NCBI GenBank assembly: GCA_902613755.1
Contig: CACMIH010000001.1
Coordinates: forward strand, 1-64,000
Direction: 5' to 3'
Source of the DNA: an uncultured Pelagibacteraceae bacterium
GTDB lineage: Bacteria; Pseudomonadota; Alphaproteobacteria; Pelagibacterales; Pelagibacteraceae
DNA length: 64,000 nt
The position numbers and the translations under genes were made by a program. Numbering within the stretch: position 1 is the first letter of the stretch; every line of letters starts with the position of its first letter. Below the pieces are notes generated by a model. That model did no database searches, had not been told where the DNA came from, and saw only the letters and a list, made by a program, of their open reading frames with translations. Of this stretch, positions 48,164 through 57,692 are shown in pieces.

Positions 48164-49419
48164 TGAGCAAAATTTTAAAAGTAAAAGCACGTCAAGTTTT
48201 TGACAGTAGAGGAAATCCAACAGTAGAGGCAGAAGTTTATATAAAAAATAATAGCGCATCTGCTATTTGTCCTTCAGGTGCTTCCACAGGAACTTTTGAA
48301 GCTTTTGAAAAAAGAGATAAAAATAATAAACGGTATTTAGGAAAAAGTGTTTTAAGTGCAGTTAATTTAGTCAACACTAAGATTTCAAAAAAATTAAAAG
48401 GACAAAGTATACATAATCAAGAAAGAATTGATGCTTTGTTAATTAACTTGGATGGTACAAGACAAAAAACTAATTTAGGGGCTAATGCAATGTTAGCTGT
48501 TTCAATGGCTGTTAAAAAACTCTCTGCAAAAGCAAAAAAATTACCCTTGTATAAAACTTTTTTTCAAAAAAATAACTTTCAATTGCCTTATCCATTAATG
48601 AACATTATTAATGGTGGAGCGCATGCAAATAATGGTCTTAGAATTCAAGAGTTTATGATCAGACCTGATCGAGCAAAAAGTTTTTCTGAGGCAATGCGGA
48701 TTTGTTTTGTTGTTATTAAAAACTTAAGTAAATTAATTAAAGCTAATGGTTTATCAACTTCAGTAGGTGATGAAGGTGGGTTTGCACCTATGATCAGTAG
48801 TAATAACCAAGCTTTAGATTTAATTGTGAGTGCAATTAAAAAATCAGGATTTATTAATGGAAAAGATGTTTCTATTTGCCTTGATGTGGCTGCTAATGAA
48901 TTATACAAAAAGAACAAATACTCTATTCACTCAAAAAATCATATTTCAGTAGATAAATCCATTAAAGAATATCAAAAAATTATTAAAAAATATAAAATTA
49001 AGTCTATTGAGGATCCATTTGCTGAAAATGATTGGTTGGCATGGAATAAATTAATGAAATCAATAAAAAAAGTTCAGATTGTTGGAGATGATTTGTATGT
49101 AACAAATCTTGAAAGATTGAAGAAAGGTTTCTTAAATATTTCTTCAAATTCTATCTTAATAAAGCTTAATCAAATTGGTACTGTTTCAGAAACGTTAGAT
49201 GTAATTAAATTTGCACAAACCATTGGATATAAAACAATTATATCTCATCGATCTGGTGATAGTGAAGATACGTTTATTGCTGATTTAGCTGTGGGCACTA
49301 ATTCAAATCAAATTAAAACAGGATCTTTAGCTAGATCTGAAAGGGTTGCAAAATATAATCAATTAATCCGTATCGAAGAAGAACTTGGAAAAAAAGCGAG
49401 GATGAATAAGATCAATTAA
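48163..49419 (+). CDS. eno: Enolase
   Basis: Converts 2-phosphoglycerate to PEP, 418 residues. The start is GTG at 48163 inside the kdsA stop (TAGTG), giving the conserved N-terminus SKILKVKARQVFDSRGNPTVE. Catalytic segments include SVGDEGGFAP, SIEDPFAENDW, VGDDLYVTN and SHRSGDSEDTFIADLAVG. Its PEP product is the substrate of the adjacent kdsA. It is coupled to ftsB by a one-base overlap. Confidence 0.98.
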   Translation: MSKILKVKARQVFDSRGNPTVEAEVYIKNNSASAICPSGASTGTFEAFEKRDKNNKRYLGKSVLSAVNLVNTKISKKLKGQSIHNQERIDALLINLDGTRQKTNLGANAMLAVSMAVKKLSAKAKKLPLYKTFFQKNNFQLPYPLMNIINGGAHANNGLRIQEFMIRPDRAKSFSEAMRICFVVIKNLSKLIKANGLSTSVGDEGGFAPMISSNNQALDLIVSAIKKSGFINGKDVSICLDVAANELYKKNKYSIHSKNHISVDKSIKEYQKIIKKYKIKSIEDPFAENDWLAWNKLMKSIKKVQIVGDDLYVTNLERLKKGFLNISSNSILIKLNQIGTVSETLDVIKFAQTIGYKTIISHRSGDSEDTFIADLAVGTNSNQIKTGSLARSERVAKYNQLIRIEEELGKKARMNKIN

Positions 49420-49721
49420 TGCTTCGATTAATAAAAAGAAATTATTTTTTATTAATATCAGTTTTTCTTATTTTTTATTTTGGTTTTAACTTAGTATCTG
49501 GAGAAAGAGGTCTTTTTTCGTATATAGAAAAAAAGGAACTTTTGTCTAACTTGAAAAAAGAAGAATTAACCCTAACTAGTAAAATAGAAGATATGGATCA
49601 TAAAAATTCACTTCTAAGTACTAATTTAGATCTCGATTATATTGAGACTTTAATTAGAGAACGATTTTTGTTTGGTAAAAAAAATGAGACTATTTATATA
49701 ATTAAAAAAGATGAAAAGTAG
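49419..49721 (+). CDS. ftsB: FtsB/DivIC-like septum formation protein
   Basis: A 100-residue bitopic membrane protein: short basic N-terminus, one helix (about 9-27), then a coiled coil (about 35-70) and the conserved [15 protein letters not shown] segment of the DivIC/FtsB family. It links to FtsL and FtsQ in the divisome in characterised bacteria. Its position after eno is the standard alphaproteobacterial location. The last 11 bases overlap lipA. Confidence 0.85.
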   Translation: MLRLIKRNYFLLISVFLIFYFGFNLVSGERGLFSYIEKKELLSNLKKEELTLTSKIEDMDHKNSLLSTNLDLDYIETLIRERFLFGKKNETIYIIKKDEK

Positions 49722-50631
49722 ACACCCAGAAAAAGAAAACAAGCCGGTAAATCCAATTAAAAAAAAACCTGAATGGATTAGATCTAAACTTACAAATAGT
49801 AAGGAATTCTTTTTAACCAAAACAATAGTCAATAATAATAATCTTGTAACTGTTTGTCAGGAAGCAAATTGCCCTAATATAACTGAATGTTGGAGTAAGC
49901 GACATGCAACTTTTATGATTATGGGAGACACTTGTACAAGAGCTTGTGCTTTTTGTGATGTTAAAACTGGTGTGCCAGGAAAATTAGATCAACTTGAACC
50001 TGTAAAGATTGCAGATGCAGTAAAAAAATTAAATTTAAAACATGTTGTGATTACTTCAGTGGATAGAGATGATTTAGATGATGGTGGATCAGAACATTTT
50101 TTTGAAGTGATTAATCAAACTAGAAAGTCAAACCCAAACACTACTATTGAAGTTCTGACACCTGACTTTTTAAGAAAAGGAGATGCTTATAAAAAAGTTT
50201 TAGATGCTAAACCAGATGTTTTTAATCATAATATTGAAACTGTACCTAGTCTTTATTTAAAAGTTCGACCTGGATCTAGATATTTTGCATCTTTAGAACT
50301 TTTAAAAAATGCAAAAAAAGTTAATAAAAATATTTTTACTAAATCAGGAATAATGGTTGGCTTAGGGGAGACAAGAGATGAAATTTTACAAGTCATGGAT
50401 GATTTAAGGGCTGCAGATGTTGATTTCATAACTATAGGTCAATATTTACAACCATCTATAAAACATTATCCATTAGATAGATATTACACACCAAAAGAAT
50501 TTGAGGATTTAGGTACAATAGCAAAAGCTAAAGGATTTTTGTTAGTATCTTCATCACCTTTAACTAGGTCTTCATATCATGCAGATGAAGATTTTGCGAA
50601 ACTTCAACAAAACAGATTAAAAAATAATTAA
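49711..50631 (+). CDS. lipA: Lipoyl synthase
   Basis: Radical SAM enzyme that inserts two sulfurs into protein-bound octanoyl groups, 306 residues. The auxiliary cluster ligands are Cys49, Cys54 and Cys60 ([12 protein letters not shown]). The SAM cluster ligands are Cys75, Cys79 and Cys82 (CTRACAFC). The C-terminal RSSYHA holds the conserved Ser of the auxiliary cluster. Its targets, 2-oxoacid dehydrogenases, are usually encoded just upstream in alphaproteobacteria but are absent here. Confidence 0.97.
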   Translation: MKSRHPEKENKPVNPIKKKPEWIRSKLTNSKEFFLTKTIVNNNNLVTVCQEANCPNITECWSKRHATFMIMGDTCTRACAFCDVKTGVPGKLDQLEPVKIADAVKKLNLKHVVITSVDRDDLDDGGSEHFFEVINQTRKSNPNTTIEVLTPDFLRKGDAYKKVLDAKPDVFNHNIETVPSLYLKVRPGSRYFASLELLKNAKKVNKNIFTKSGIMVGLGETRDEILQVMDDLRAADVDFITIGQYLQPSIKHYPLDRYYTPKEFEDLGTIAKAKGFLLVSSSPLTRSSYHADEDFAKLQQNRLKNN

Positions 50632-51086
50632 TGCCAAAAGCATCAGTTAAGAGATTAATTGATAAAAGAAAAGATAAGCTAATTGAGTTTGTACTAGATA
50701 TTGAAAAATACCCAGAATTTATTCCTTTCTGCGATAATTCAAAAGTTTATGAGAGAAGTGATAATGGCGATACAATAAATATAATAGCAGATCTTACAAT
50801 AGGTAAGGGGCCGTTTAAAGATACATTTAAAAGTGACGTTAAATTAAGTAAAAAAAATGATCATATTCATGTTGTTAATTTAGGTGGACCATTAAATCAT
50901 TTAGAAAACAATTGGAAGTTTATTGAGATAGGAAATGATACTGAAGGTTATAAAACAGAAGTTTTATTTGATATTGATTTTGAAATCGAAAATAAGTTTT
51001 TAAATATTTTAATGACTAAATCTTTTCAATTTGGTTTGGAAAAGATAGCAGACGCTTTTCAAAAAAGAGCTGAAAGTATTAAATAA
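50631..51086 (+). CDS. ratA: COQ10/RatA-like START-domain protein
   Basis: A 151-residue START/polyketide-cyclase-fold protein of the coenzyme Q-binding COQ10 family, with EFVLDIEKYPEFIPFCDNSKV near the N-terminus and a C-terminal amphipathic helix. Family members bind ubiquinone or similar lipids; the E. coli homologue RatA was described as a ribosome-association toxin, so the exact role is uncertain. It follows lipA as in many alphaproteobacteria. The 3' end overlaps the opposite-strand cinA gene by eight bases. Confidence 0.85.
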   Translation: MPKASVKRLIDKRKDKLIEFVLDIEKYPEFIPFCDNSKVYERSDNGDTINIIADLTIGKGPFKDTFKSDVKLSKKNDHIHVVNLGGPLNHLENNWKFIEIGNDTEGYKTEVLFDIDFEIENKFLNILMTKSFQFGLEKIADAFQKRAESIK

Positions 51087-51543
51087 TTTTACTGATTGTC
51101 TTAATTACGGTACGAACTGTTGATTTTTGAATTGAATTACGATTTTTTGATTTAAATTTATTTTCTTTAATAAGCAGAGCATTACCTTTTTTGAATCCAA
51201 TATAAACAAGCCCAACAGGTTTTTCTTTTGAACCACCTCCTGGTCCAGCAATTCCTGTTATGGAGACGTTGATTTTACTTTTTGAAATTTTAGATAAATT
51301 TTGAACCATTACCTTACAACACTCATGACTTACTGCACCATATTTTCTAATAGTATTTTTATTAACTTTTAATATCTTTATTTTAGCTTGATTAGAGTAA
51401 GTGATTAGACCCATTTGAAAGTATTTTGATGAATTAGCTAATTTAGTCAAATTATGAGCCAATAATCCACCTGTACAAGACTCAGCTACAGATATAGTTA
51501 ATTTTTTCTTAATCAATTTTTTATGAAGTAATTGAATGCTCAC
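51079..51543 (-). CDS. pncC: CinA C-terminal domain protein (nicotinamide-nucleotide amidase type)
   Basis: A 154-residue stand-alone CinA C-terminal domain. SVAESCTGGLLAHNLT holds the catalytic Ser region, and SITGIAGPGGGSKEKPVGLVYIGF is the second family signature. Characterised members deamidate nicotinamide mononucleotide in NAD salvage. The start is GTG, overlapping the pgpA stop by one base. Confidence 0.9.
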   Translation of the reverse strand: MSIQLLHKKLIKKKLTISVAESCTGGLLAHNLTKLANSSKYFQMGLITYSNQAKIKILKVNKNTIRKYGAVSHECCKVMVQNLSKISKSKINVSITGIAGPGGGSKEKPVGLVYIGFKKGNALLIKENKFKSKNRNSIQKSTVRTVIKTISKII

Positions 51544-52034
51544 TAGAATTTAAGACTTATTAAATATATTAATATCATTGAATATAACCCAGCCATTATA
51601 TCATCCATAATTATTCCAAAATAGTTCTTATAGTTTTTATCAAAATAACTTACTGGAAAAGGTTTGAGAATGTCAAAAAATCTAAAAAAAACAAAAGATA
51701 AAATATAATAAATTTCAATGGAAATACTTATTTGATTAGTTTGATTTAAATATAATAATAAAATTAAAGGCATGGATTGTCCCAAAACTTCATCGATTAC
51801 TATCTGTCTTGGATCTTTATTTTTAAATTCAGATTCAGAGTCTTTTACGGCATAAAATGAATAAAAGAACAAAAGTACAAAAAAAATAATTGAAAACTTA
51901 AGATCTGTGTACCCTAGAATTTCATAAGCAATATAAATAAAAACAGCTGTTACAGCCGAGGTCACAGTGCCAGGAATTTTGGTTAAATATCCATAACCAA
52001 AGAAAGTGGATAACAAAACATTTATTTTTTTCAT
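51543..52034 (-). CDS. pgpA: Phosphatidylglycerophosphatase A
   Basis: Dephosphorylates phosphatidylglycerophosphate in the inner membrane. Family segments are FGYGYLTKIPGTVTSAVT, the acidic IVIDEVLGQSMPL and RFFDILKPFPVSYFDK with IIMDDIMAGLYS. The ATG at 52034 overlaps the ispDF stop as ATGA and gives 163 residues. A longer frame from a TTG at 52049 would add five residues and is less likely. Confidence 0.93.
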   Translation of the reverse strand: MKKINVLLSTFFGYGYLTKIPGTVTSAVTAVFIYIAYEILGYTDLKFSIIFFVLLFFYSFYAVKDSESEFKNKDPRQIVIDEVLGQSMPLILLLYLNQTNQISISIEIYYILSFVFFRFFDILKPFPVSYFDKNYKNYFGIIMDDIMAGLYSMILIYLISLKF

Positions 52035-53131
52035 TGTGTAATTGAGCAAATAACTTCACAAGCTATTGCTTTTTCCTTTCCAATTAATCCAAGTTTTTCT
52101 ACTGTTTTACCTTTTAGGTTAATTAATTCTTTATCAATATTTAATAAATAAGATAGAGATTTGATTATTTTATCACGATAATTCGAAACTTTTGGTCGTT
52201 CACATATTAAATTTATATCTAAATTATTTATATAAAAGTTATTATTATTTAATATTTCAACAATAGGCTTTAGCATTTTAGGGGATCTTATATTTTTATA
52301 TTTTTTTTGATTATCTGGAAAAAAAGTACCAATATCTTTTTTTCTCATGGCCCCAAGGAGAGAATCTATTATTGAATGAATAATCACATCTCCATCAGAA
52401 TGCCCTTTAAGTCCTGAGTGATAAGGTATTTTTATTCCACCTAAAAAAAGTTTTTTGCCTCTTATTAATCTGTGAATATCAAAGCCAATACCAAAATAAG
52501 TTTTATTAGTTTTGATATCTTCTTTATATGTAATTTTATTATTTAAATTTTCTCCTTTAATAAATTTAATTTTTAGATTGTTTTCAATAAACAATGTTGC
52601 TTCATCAGTAATTTTATTTTTTTGTTTATTTGAAAGAATATATAATTCTTTAAATTTAAAAGCTTGAGGGGTTTGAGTTAAAATTGAGTTATTTCGATTT
52701 AAGTTAAAAAGTTGGTTTCTTACTTTGTATTTGATGGAGTCTTTTGAATTTACAGAGGGTATTACAGCCTTATTTTTTTTAAGTGATTTAATTAGATTTT
52801 TTAAAAGTTTGATTGTGAAATTTGGTCTAGCAGCATCGTGAATTAGAACATTATTAGGTTTAAATTTTTTTATATATTTTAAGGCTATTATAGAGGAATC
52901 AGACCTTTCTTTACCACCTTTTATAATTGATACATTCTTAGGGAATTTTTCCTTAATACTTTTTTTATTATTTACGACCAATATAATTTTTTTAAACAGC
53001 TTTGATTTCATTGCTTTTTCTAAAGAATGTTTGAAAAGAGCCTTGTTTTTATAAATATTGAATTGCTTTGGTTTATTTGAATTAAACCTTTTGCTTTGTC
53101 CTGATGCTAGTATTATAAAATAATTATTCAT
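52031..53131 (-). CDS. ispDF: Bifunctional IspD/IspF isoprenoid enzyme
   Basis: A 366-residue fusion. Residues 1-205 or so are the cytidylyltransferase that makes CDP-methylerythritol (ASGQSKRFNSNKPKQF, IHDAARPN). Residues 210-366 are the 2-C-methylerythritol 2,4-cyclodiphosphate synthase (GIGFDIHRLIRGKKLFLGG with metal Asp and His, then GHSDGDVIIHSIIDSLLGA). The fusion is characteristic of alphaproteobacteria. With dxr at 29092 it belongs to the MEP pathway. It is divergent from ntrY with only 25 bases between start codons. Confidence 0.96.
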   Translation of the reverse strand: MNNYFIILASGQSKRFNSNKPKQFNIYKNKALFKHSLEKAMKSKLFKKIILVVNNKKSIKEKFPKNVSIIKGGKERSDSSIIALKYIKKFKPNNVLIHDAARPNFTIKLLKNLIKSLKKNKAVIPSVNSKDSIKYKVRNQLFNLNRNNSILTQTPQAFKFKELYILSNKQKNKITDEATLFIENNLKIKFIKGENLNNKITYKEDIKTNKTYFGIGFDIHRLIRGKKLFLGGIKIPYHSGLKGHSDGDVIIHSIIDSLLGAMRKKDIGTFFPDNQKKYKNIRSPKMLKPIVEILNNNNFYINNLDINLICERPKVSNYRDKIIKSLSYLLNIDKELINLKGKTVEKLGLIGKEKAIACEVICSITQ

Positions 53132-53156
53132 TTATATTGGTAGTTTTTATATTCAA

Positions 53157-54938
53157 ATGTACGAATTTATTAAAAAAAATATATATCTAATAATATTATT
53201 TATTATCACATTATCGATAGGTTTTTTAACCTTTTTAACTTTTATAGATAAAGGATTTATTGAATTAACAGATCAAAATTTACAAATATTGTTAGTTCTA
53301 AATATATTCCTTTTAGTCGCTCTTTTTATATTTATTTTTATTGAAATTAGAAGTGCTATCAAAAATGATATTGATAAAGATGGTTTAAAATCAAACAAAA
53401 AGTATATTACGTATTTTGGATTATTTACATTAATTCCATCTGTATTAATTTCTATATTTTCATTATTTTTATTTTCTTTTGCTTTGGAAAAATATTTTGA
53501 CAAGAAGGTTACGACAGTTGTTAATAATTCTTATGAATTAGCAAGAAATTATGTTGAAGAAATTAGAAATAAAATTCAATCAGATATTGTTTTGATTGCT
53601 TTTGACACCAATAAAAGTAAAAAATTTTTAAATGATGATTCAAATGAATATAAAAGATTTTTGAATACCCAAAAATTAATAAGAAATGTTGATGAAGTCC
53701 ATATTATAGATATTAATAAAAAACTTTTATTTACAACTTTGAATGACGATCAACCATATATCCCGCCAGTAGATAAAGCTTTAAATCTAGTCCTGGATGA
53801 TGATCGACCTTTGAAAATTATTAATGCGCCAAAAAATATATCCGCAGCAATAATGAGACTACAAGATTTTGAGGATAGATTTTTATATGTTGTTAAATAT
53901 TTAGATAAAGATATTTCAAAATACTTAACCGAGTCTCAAGAAGCTATTAATTTTTACTACACAGTGGAGGAAAAAAGTACAGGAATTAAAATCTCATTTG
54001 CTATTATTTATATCATAGTTGTAAGTGTATTATTATTTGTTTCTATAACTATAGCTATAAGATTCTCTTCTAGATTTTTTAGATCTATAAACAATTTAAT
54101 TCTAGCATCAACATCTATTGGACAAGGAAATTTTGATGCCAAAGTTCCAGAAGTTAAAACAGATAAAGACTTAGAGACTCTAAATAGAAATTTTAATTTA
54201 ATGATTGATAGATTGAAAAGCCAACAAGAAAAATTAATTATTAATGAAAGACATGAGGCGTGGGGTAGTTTAGCTAGAAAACTTGCCCATGAAATTAAAA
54301 ACCCACTTACTCCAATCCAATTAACAATTGATAGACTTAAAAACAAATATTCTAATAATTTAAATGAAAATGATTCTGAGAATTTTAAGGAGAATTTAAA
54401 AATTATAAATAATCAAATTAAACAAATTGAAAAACTAGTTAATGAATTTTCTGATTTTGCAAGAATGCCAAAACCTGTATTTAGAGAAAATAATTTAGTA
54501 GATTTAATTAATGACAATATCAAATTGCTTAGAGAGTTAGACAAAACTATAGATATAATTTTTAATACGAATTCTGAAAAAATTTTACTAGAAAGTGATA
54601 AAGAACAAATAAGTAGAGTATTTTTAAATTTAATTAAGAATTCAATAGAAAGTATTAATCAAAGATCGCAAAATAACAGTAATTTCAACAAAAAAATTAC
54701 TATTGAACTTACTAAAGATGATAGCCACATTATTGCAACTATTAAAGATAATGGCGTTGGTTTTAGTGAATTGAAAAATAATATTAAAGATATTCTTAAC
54801 CCTTATTTTACAACTAAAAAGAATGGAACTGGTTTGGGATTATCAATTGTTAATAAAATAGTAAATGATCATAATGGAAAAATTGAATTTATACCAATTG
54901 AAGATGGAGCAAAAATTAATATTAGATTTTTAAGGTAA
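53157..54938 (+). CDS. ntrY: NtrY-like sensor histidine kinase
   Basis: Membrane sensor kinase, 593 residues. Three N-terminal helices (about 10-30, 40-62, 83-106), a periplasmic region and a fourth helix (about 280-300) lead into a HAMP linker. HisKA follows with phospho-accepting His378 (LAHEIKNPLTPI), then the N box (NLIKNSIESI), G boxes (DNGVGF, GTGLGLSI) and YFTTKK. Typical NtrY (about 750) has a PAS domain between HAMP and HisKA; here the linker is too short for one. It pairs with the adjacent ntrX. Confidence 0.92.
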   Translation: MYEFIKKNIYLIILFIITLSIGFLTFLTFIDKGFIELTDQNLQILLVLNIFLLVALFIFIFIEIRSAIKNDIDKDGLKSNKKYITYFGLFTLIPSVLISIFSLFLFSFALEKYFDKKVTTVVNNSYELARNYVEEIRNKIQSDIVLIAFDTNKSKKFLNDDSNEYKRFLNTQKLIRNVDEVHIIDINKKLLFTTLNDDQPYIPPVDKALNLVLDDDRPLKIINAPKNISAAIMRLQDFEDRFLYVVKYLDKDISKYLTESQEAINFYYTVEEKSTGIKISFAIIYIIVVSVLLFVSITIAIRFSSRFFRSINNLILASTSIGQGNFDAKVPEVKTDKDLETLNRNFNLMIDRLKSQQEKLIINERHEAWGSLARKLAHEIKNPLTPIQLTIDRLKNKYSNNLNENDSENFKENLKIINNQIKQIEKLVNEFSDFARMPKPVFRENNLVDLINDNIKLLRELDKTIDIIFNTNSEKILLESDKEQISRVFLNLIKNSIESINQRSQNNSNFNKKITIELTKDDSHIIATIKDNGVGFSELKNNIKDILNPYFTTKKNGTGLGLSIVNKIVNDHNGKIEFIPIEDGAKINIRFLR

Positions 54939-54940
54939 AA

Positions 54941-56296
54941 ATGAGCGAAGAAATTTTAATTGTAGACGATAACGCCGATATCAGAAATATAATTAATGAA
55001 TTAATTATTGATGCAGGCTATAAAACTCGTCTAGCTGCAAATTACAATCAAGCTCTAGCTGAGATTGATAAAAAGTTGCCTGATGTTGCAATTCTAGATG
55101 TTAAATTAGATAAAGGAGACAATGATGGTATTGAACTTCTCTCTCATATTAAATCTAAAAATAAAGATACACCAGTCATAATTATATCAGGACATGCAAA
55201 TATTGAAATGGCAGTTAAATCACTACAGCACGGAGCGTTTGAGTTTATAGAAAAACCATTTGATCAAGAAAGATTACTAAATTTTATTAAAAGAGCTGTT
55301 GAAAATTTTAATTTAAAAAAACAAAATAAAGAATACGAAAGTAAATTATTTTCATCTTATGAATTAATAGGAAACAGCAAAAATATAGTAAATATAATTG
55401 ATCAAATTAAAAAAATATCAATTACTGAAAGTAGAGTTTTTATAAGTGGTCCTTCAGGCTCAGGGAAAGAATTAATAGCAAGAAAAATTCATAAAGCTTC
55501 TTCTAGAAGTAAAAATCCATTTGTTATATTAAATGGTGCTTTACTTGATATAAATAAATATGAATTAGAACTATTTGGTGAAGAAAAGGAAAACGGATCT
55601 ATATCTTATGGTGCCCTAGAAAAAGCAAATAAAGGAACTCTCTTAATTGATCAAGTCTCAGAAATACCATTAGATATTCAGTCTAAAATACTAAGAGTAT
55701 TAACAGATCAAAAATTTAAAAGAGTTAATGGAAGTAATGATGTTAGTGTTGATGTAAGATTAATCTGTTCGTCAAGTAAAGATTTAAAAAAAGAAATTGA
55801 AATTGGAAACTTTAGAGAAGATTTATTTCACAGAATTAATGTTTTTGAAATAAATATTGAACCATTAAATCAAAGAATTTCAGATATTCCTCTTTTAATC
55901 AAATATTTTTCAAAAAAAATATCTGAAAATTATAAAATTAGAGAATTAGATATAGATGAAAACAATAGCTACATACTTAACCATAATTGGCATGGCAATG
56001 TTAGAGAATTAAGAAATTTGATTGAGAGAATAGCAATATTACAACCAGATTCAAAAGATAAAATTTCAAATATTATTAAGGAATCTTTAAAAAATACAAA
56101 TTTCGATGATCAATTCGCTGAAAATAGCCTTTCTGTGCCATTAAAAGAAGCTAGAGAAAAATTTGAAAAAGAGTATTTAACTATTCAACTAAAAAAATTT
56201 AATGGAAATATTTCTAAAACTGCTAACTTTGTTGGTATGGAAAGAAGTGCATTGCACCGAAAACTTAAAGGCCTAGGAATTAAAGAATATAATTAA
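54941..56296 (+). CDS. ntrX: NtrX-like response regulator
   Basis: A 451-residue regulator. The receiver domain (1-120) has Asp9, Asp10, phospho-site Asp53 and Lys105. The AAA+ domain (about 140-370) has Walker A GPSGSGKE (170-177) and an arginine-finger region FREDLFHRI. The Fis-type helix-turn-helix at the C-terminus includes ISKTANFVGMERSALHRKL. The sigma-54-contacting GAFTGA loop is absent (the region near 212-226 reads LFGEEKENGSISYGA), and Walker B is LLIDQ, not LLIDE. It is therefore more likely a DNA-binding regulator than a sigma-54 activator. It begins two bases after ntrY. Confidence 0.92.
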   Translation: MSEEILIVDDNADIRNIINELIIDAGYKTRLAANYNQALAEIDKKLPDVAILDVKLDKGDNDGIELLSHIKSKNKDTPVIIISGHANIEMAVKSLQHGAFEFIEKPFDQERLLNFIKRAVENFNLKKQNKEYESKLFSSYELIGNSKNIVNIIDQIKKISITESRVFISGPSGSGKELIARKIHKASSRSKNPFVILNGALLDINKYELELFGEEKENGSISYGALEKANKGTLLIDQVSEIPLDIQSKILRVLTDQKFKRVNGSNDVSVDVRLICSSSKDLKKEIEIGNFREDLFHRINVFEINIEPLNQRISDIPLLIKYFSKKISENYKIRELDIDENNSYILNHNWHGNVRELRNLIERIAILQPDSKDKISNIIKESLKNTNFDDQFAENSLSVPLKEAREKFEKEYLTIQLKKFNGNISKTANFVGMERSALHRKLKGLGIKEYN

Positions 56297-57688
56297 ATGA
56301 ATATTATCATCTGTGGAGCTGGAAGAGTAGGGTTCACTATAGCTAAACAGCTAAGTGAACAAGGTCACTCTATAACTGTTATAGATCCTTCTAGTGAAGA
56401 TATTCAGAAAATTGATGATGCTTTGGATGTTAAGGCTATTGTTGGAAAAGGCACATATCCATCAATTTTAGAAAAAGCTAACGCAGCTGAAACAGATATG
56501 ATTATTGCAGTTACTAGAAATGATGAAATTAATATGCTTATTTGCCAAATAGCATTTTCAATTTTTAAAATTTCAAAAAAAATAGCAAGAATAAGATCTC
56601 AAGATTATCTAAATCCAAAATTTACAAGAGTATACAATAAAGAAAATTTACCAATAGATGTCATTATTTCTCCTGAAATTGAAATTGCAAAATCAATTCA
56701 AAGAAAACTTGAGGCACCTGGAGCGTTGGATAGTGTTCCATTTGCTGATAATAAAATTAGATTATTAGAAATTTTAATAAATGAAAATTGTAAATTAATT
56801 AACATCAAACTTAACGATTTAACTAAAAAACACCCTAATTTAGATGCAAACATTATTGGAATAATAAGAGATGAAAAATTTTTAATTCCAAAGAAAAACG
56901 ACGATGTTAAAAAAAATGATAAAATTTACGTAATTATCAATTCTTCACAAATGTCTGATACTTTAGAAGCTTTTGGACATGATGAAAAAGTATCTAAAAA
57001 TATTTTAATTGTAGGTGGTGGTAACATAGGTTTTAATTTAGCTAAAAACATTGAAGAAACTTTAGATGCTGTAAGAGTAAAAATTATTGAAAAAAATAAA
57101 GAAAGAGCTGAATATCTCGCCAGTGAATTAAATAATACAATTATCATTAATGGTGATGCTTTAGATGAAGAGGTTCTTGTAGAAGCTAATTTACAAGAAG
57201 CAGAAACAGTTCTTGCTTTAACAAATGATGATGAAGATAATTTGATGGTAAGTGTTCTTGTTGAAAAATTTGCAAAAGATGAAAATGATATTGAAGACAA
57301 AAGAACAATGGCTTTAATTAATAAGCCAAATTATTCTTTGTTACAAAACTCCTTAAAAATTGATGATCTGATTGATCCAAGAATGAACACTGTTTCAAGT
57401 ATTCTAAAACATATTCATAAAGGTACAATTGAAACAGCTTATACAATTATGAATGGTGAATATGAGGTAATTGAAGCTGAAATTATAGAAACTTCAGAAC
57501 TTATTAATAAAGAATTAAAAAATTCAAATTTACCTGATGAAATAAGAATTGGTGCGGTCTTAAGAGAAAATAAAGTTATTATACCTAGATCAAACTTTGT
57601 TTTTCAAAAAGAGGATAAAGTTGTTTTTTTAGCAAAGAAAGACTCCATTTCAGTTGTTGAAAATATATTTAGAATTAGTTCTATTTAA
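56297..57688 (+). CDS. trkA: Trk potassium uptake protein TrkA
   Basis: Cytoplasmic gating subunit of the Trk potassium system, 463 residues. It has two tandem RCK units, each with a nucleotide-binding glycine loop: IICGAGRVGFTIAKQL at the N-terminus and ILIVGGGNIGFNLAKN near residue 236. Each unit is followed by a TrkA-C subdomain. It starts directly after ntrX, as in several alphaproteobacteria, and precedes trkH by four bases. Confidence 0.95.
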   Translation: MNIIICGAGRVGFTIAKQLSEQGHSITVIDPSSEDIQKIDDALDVKAIVGKGTYPSILEKANAAETDMIIAVTRNDEINMLICQIAFSIFKISKKIARIRSQDYLNPKFTRVYNKENLPIDVIISPEIEIAKSIQRKLEAPGALDSVPFADNKIRLLEILINENCKLINIKLNDLTKKHPNLDANIIGIIRDEKFLIPKKNDDVKKNDKIYVIINSSQMSDTLEAFGHDEKVSKNILIVGGGNIGFNLAKNIEETLDAVRVKIIEKNKERAEYLASELNNTIIINGDALDEEVLVEANLQEAETVLALTNDDEDNLMVSVLVEKFAKDENDIEDKRTMALINKPNYSLLQNSLKIDDLIDPRMNTVSSILKHIHKGTIETAYTIMNGEYEVIEAEIIETSELINKELKNSNLPDEIRIGAVLRENKVIIPRSNFVFQKEDKVVFLAKKDSISVVENIFRISSI

Positions 57689-57692
57689 TTAA

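Noticed and set aside
56926-57300. 124-codon minus-strand frame opposite trkA
   Set aside because: Low-complexity serine-rich shadow of the trkA frame.
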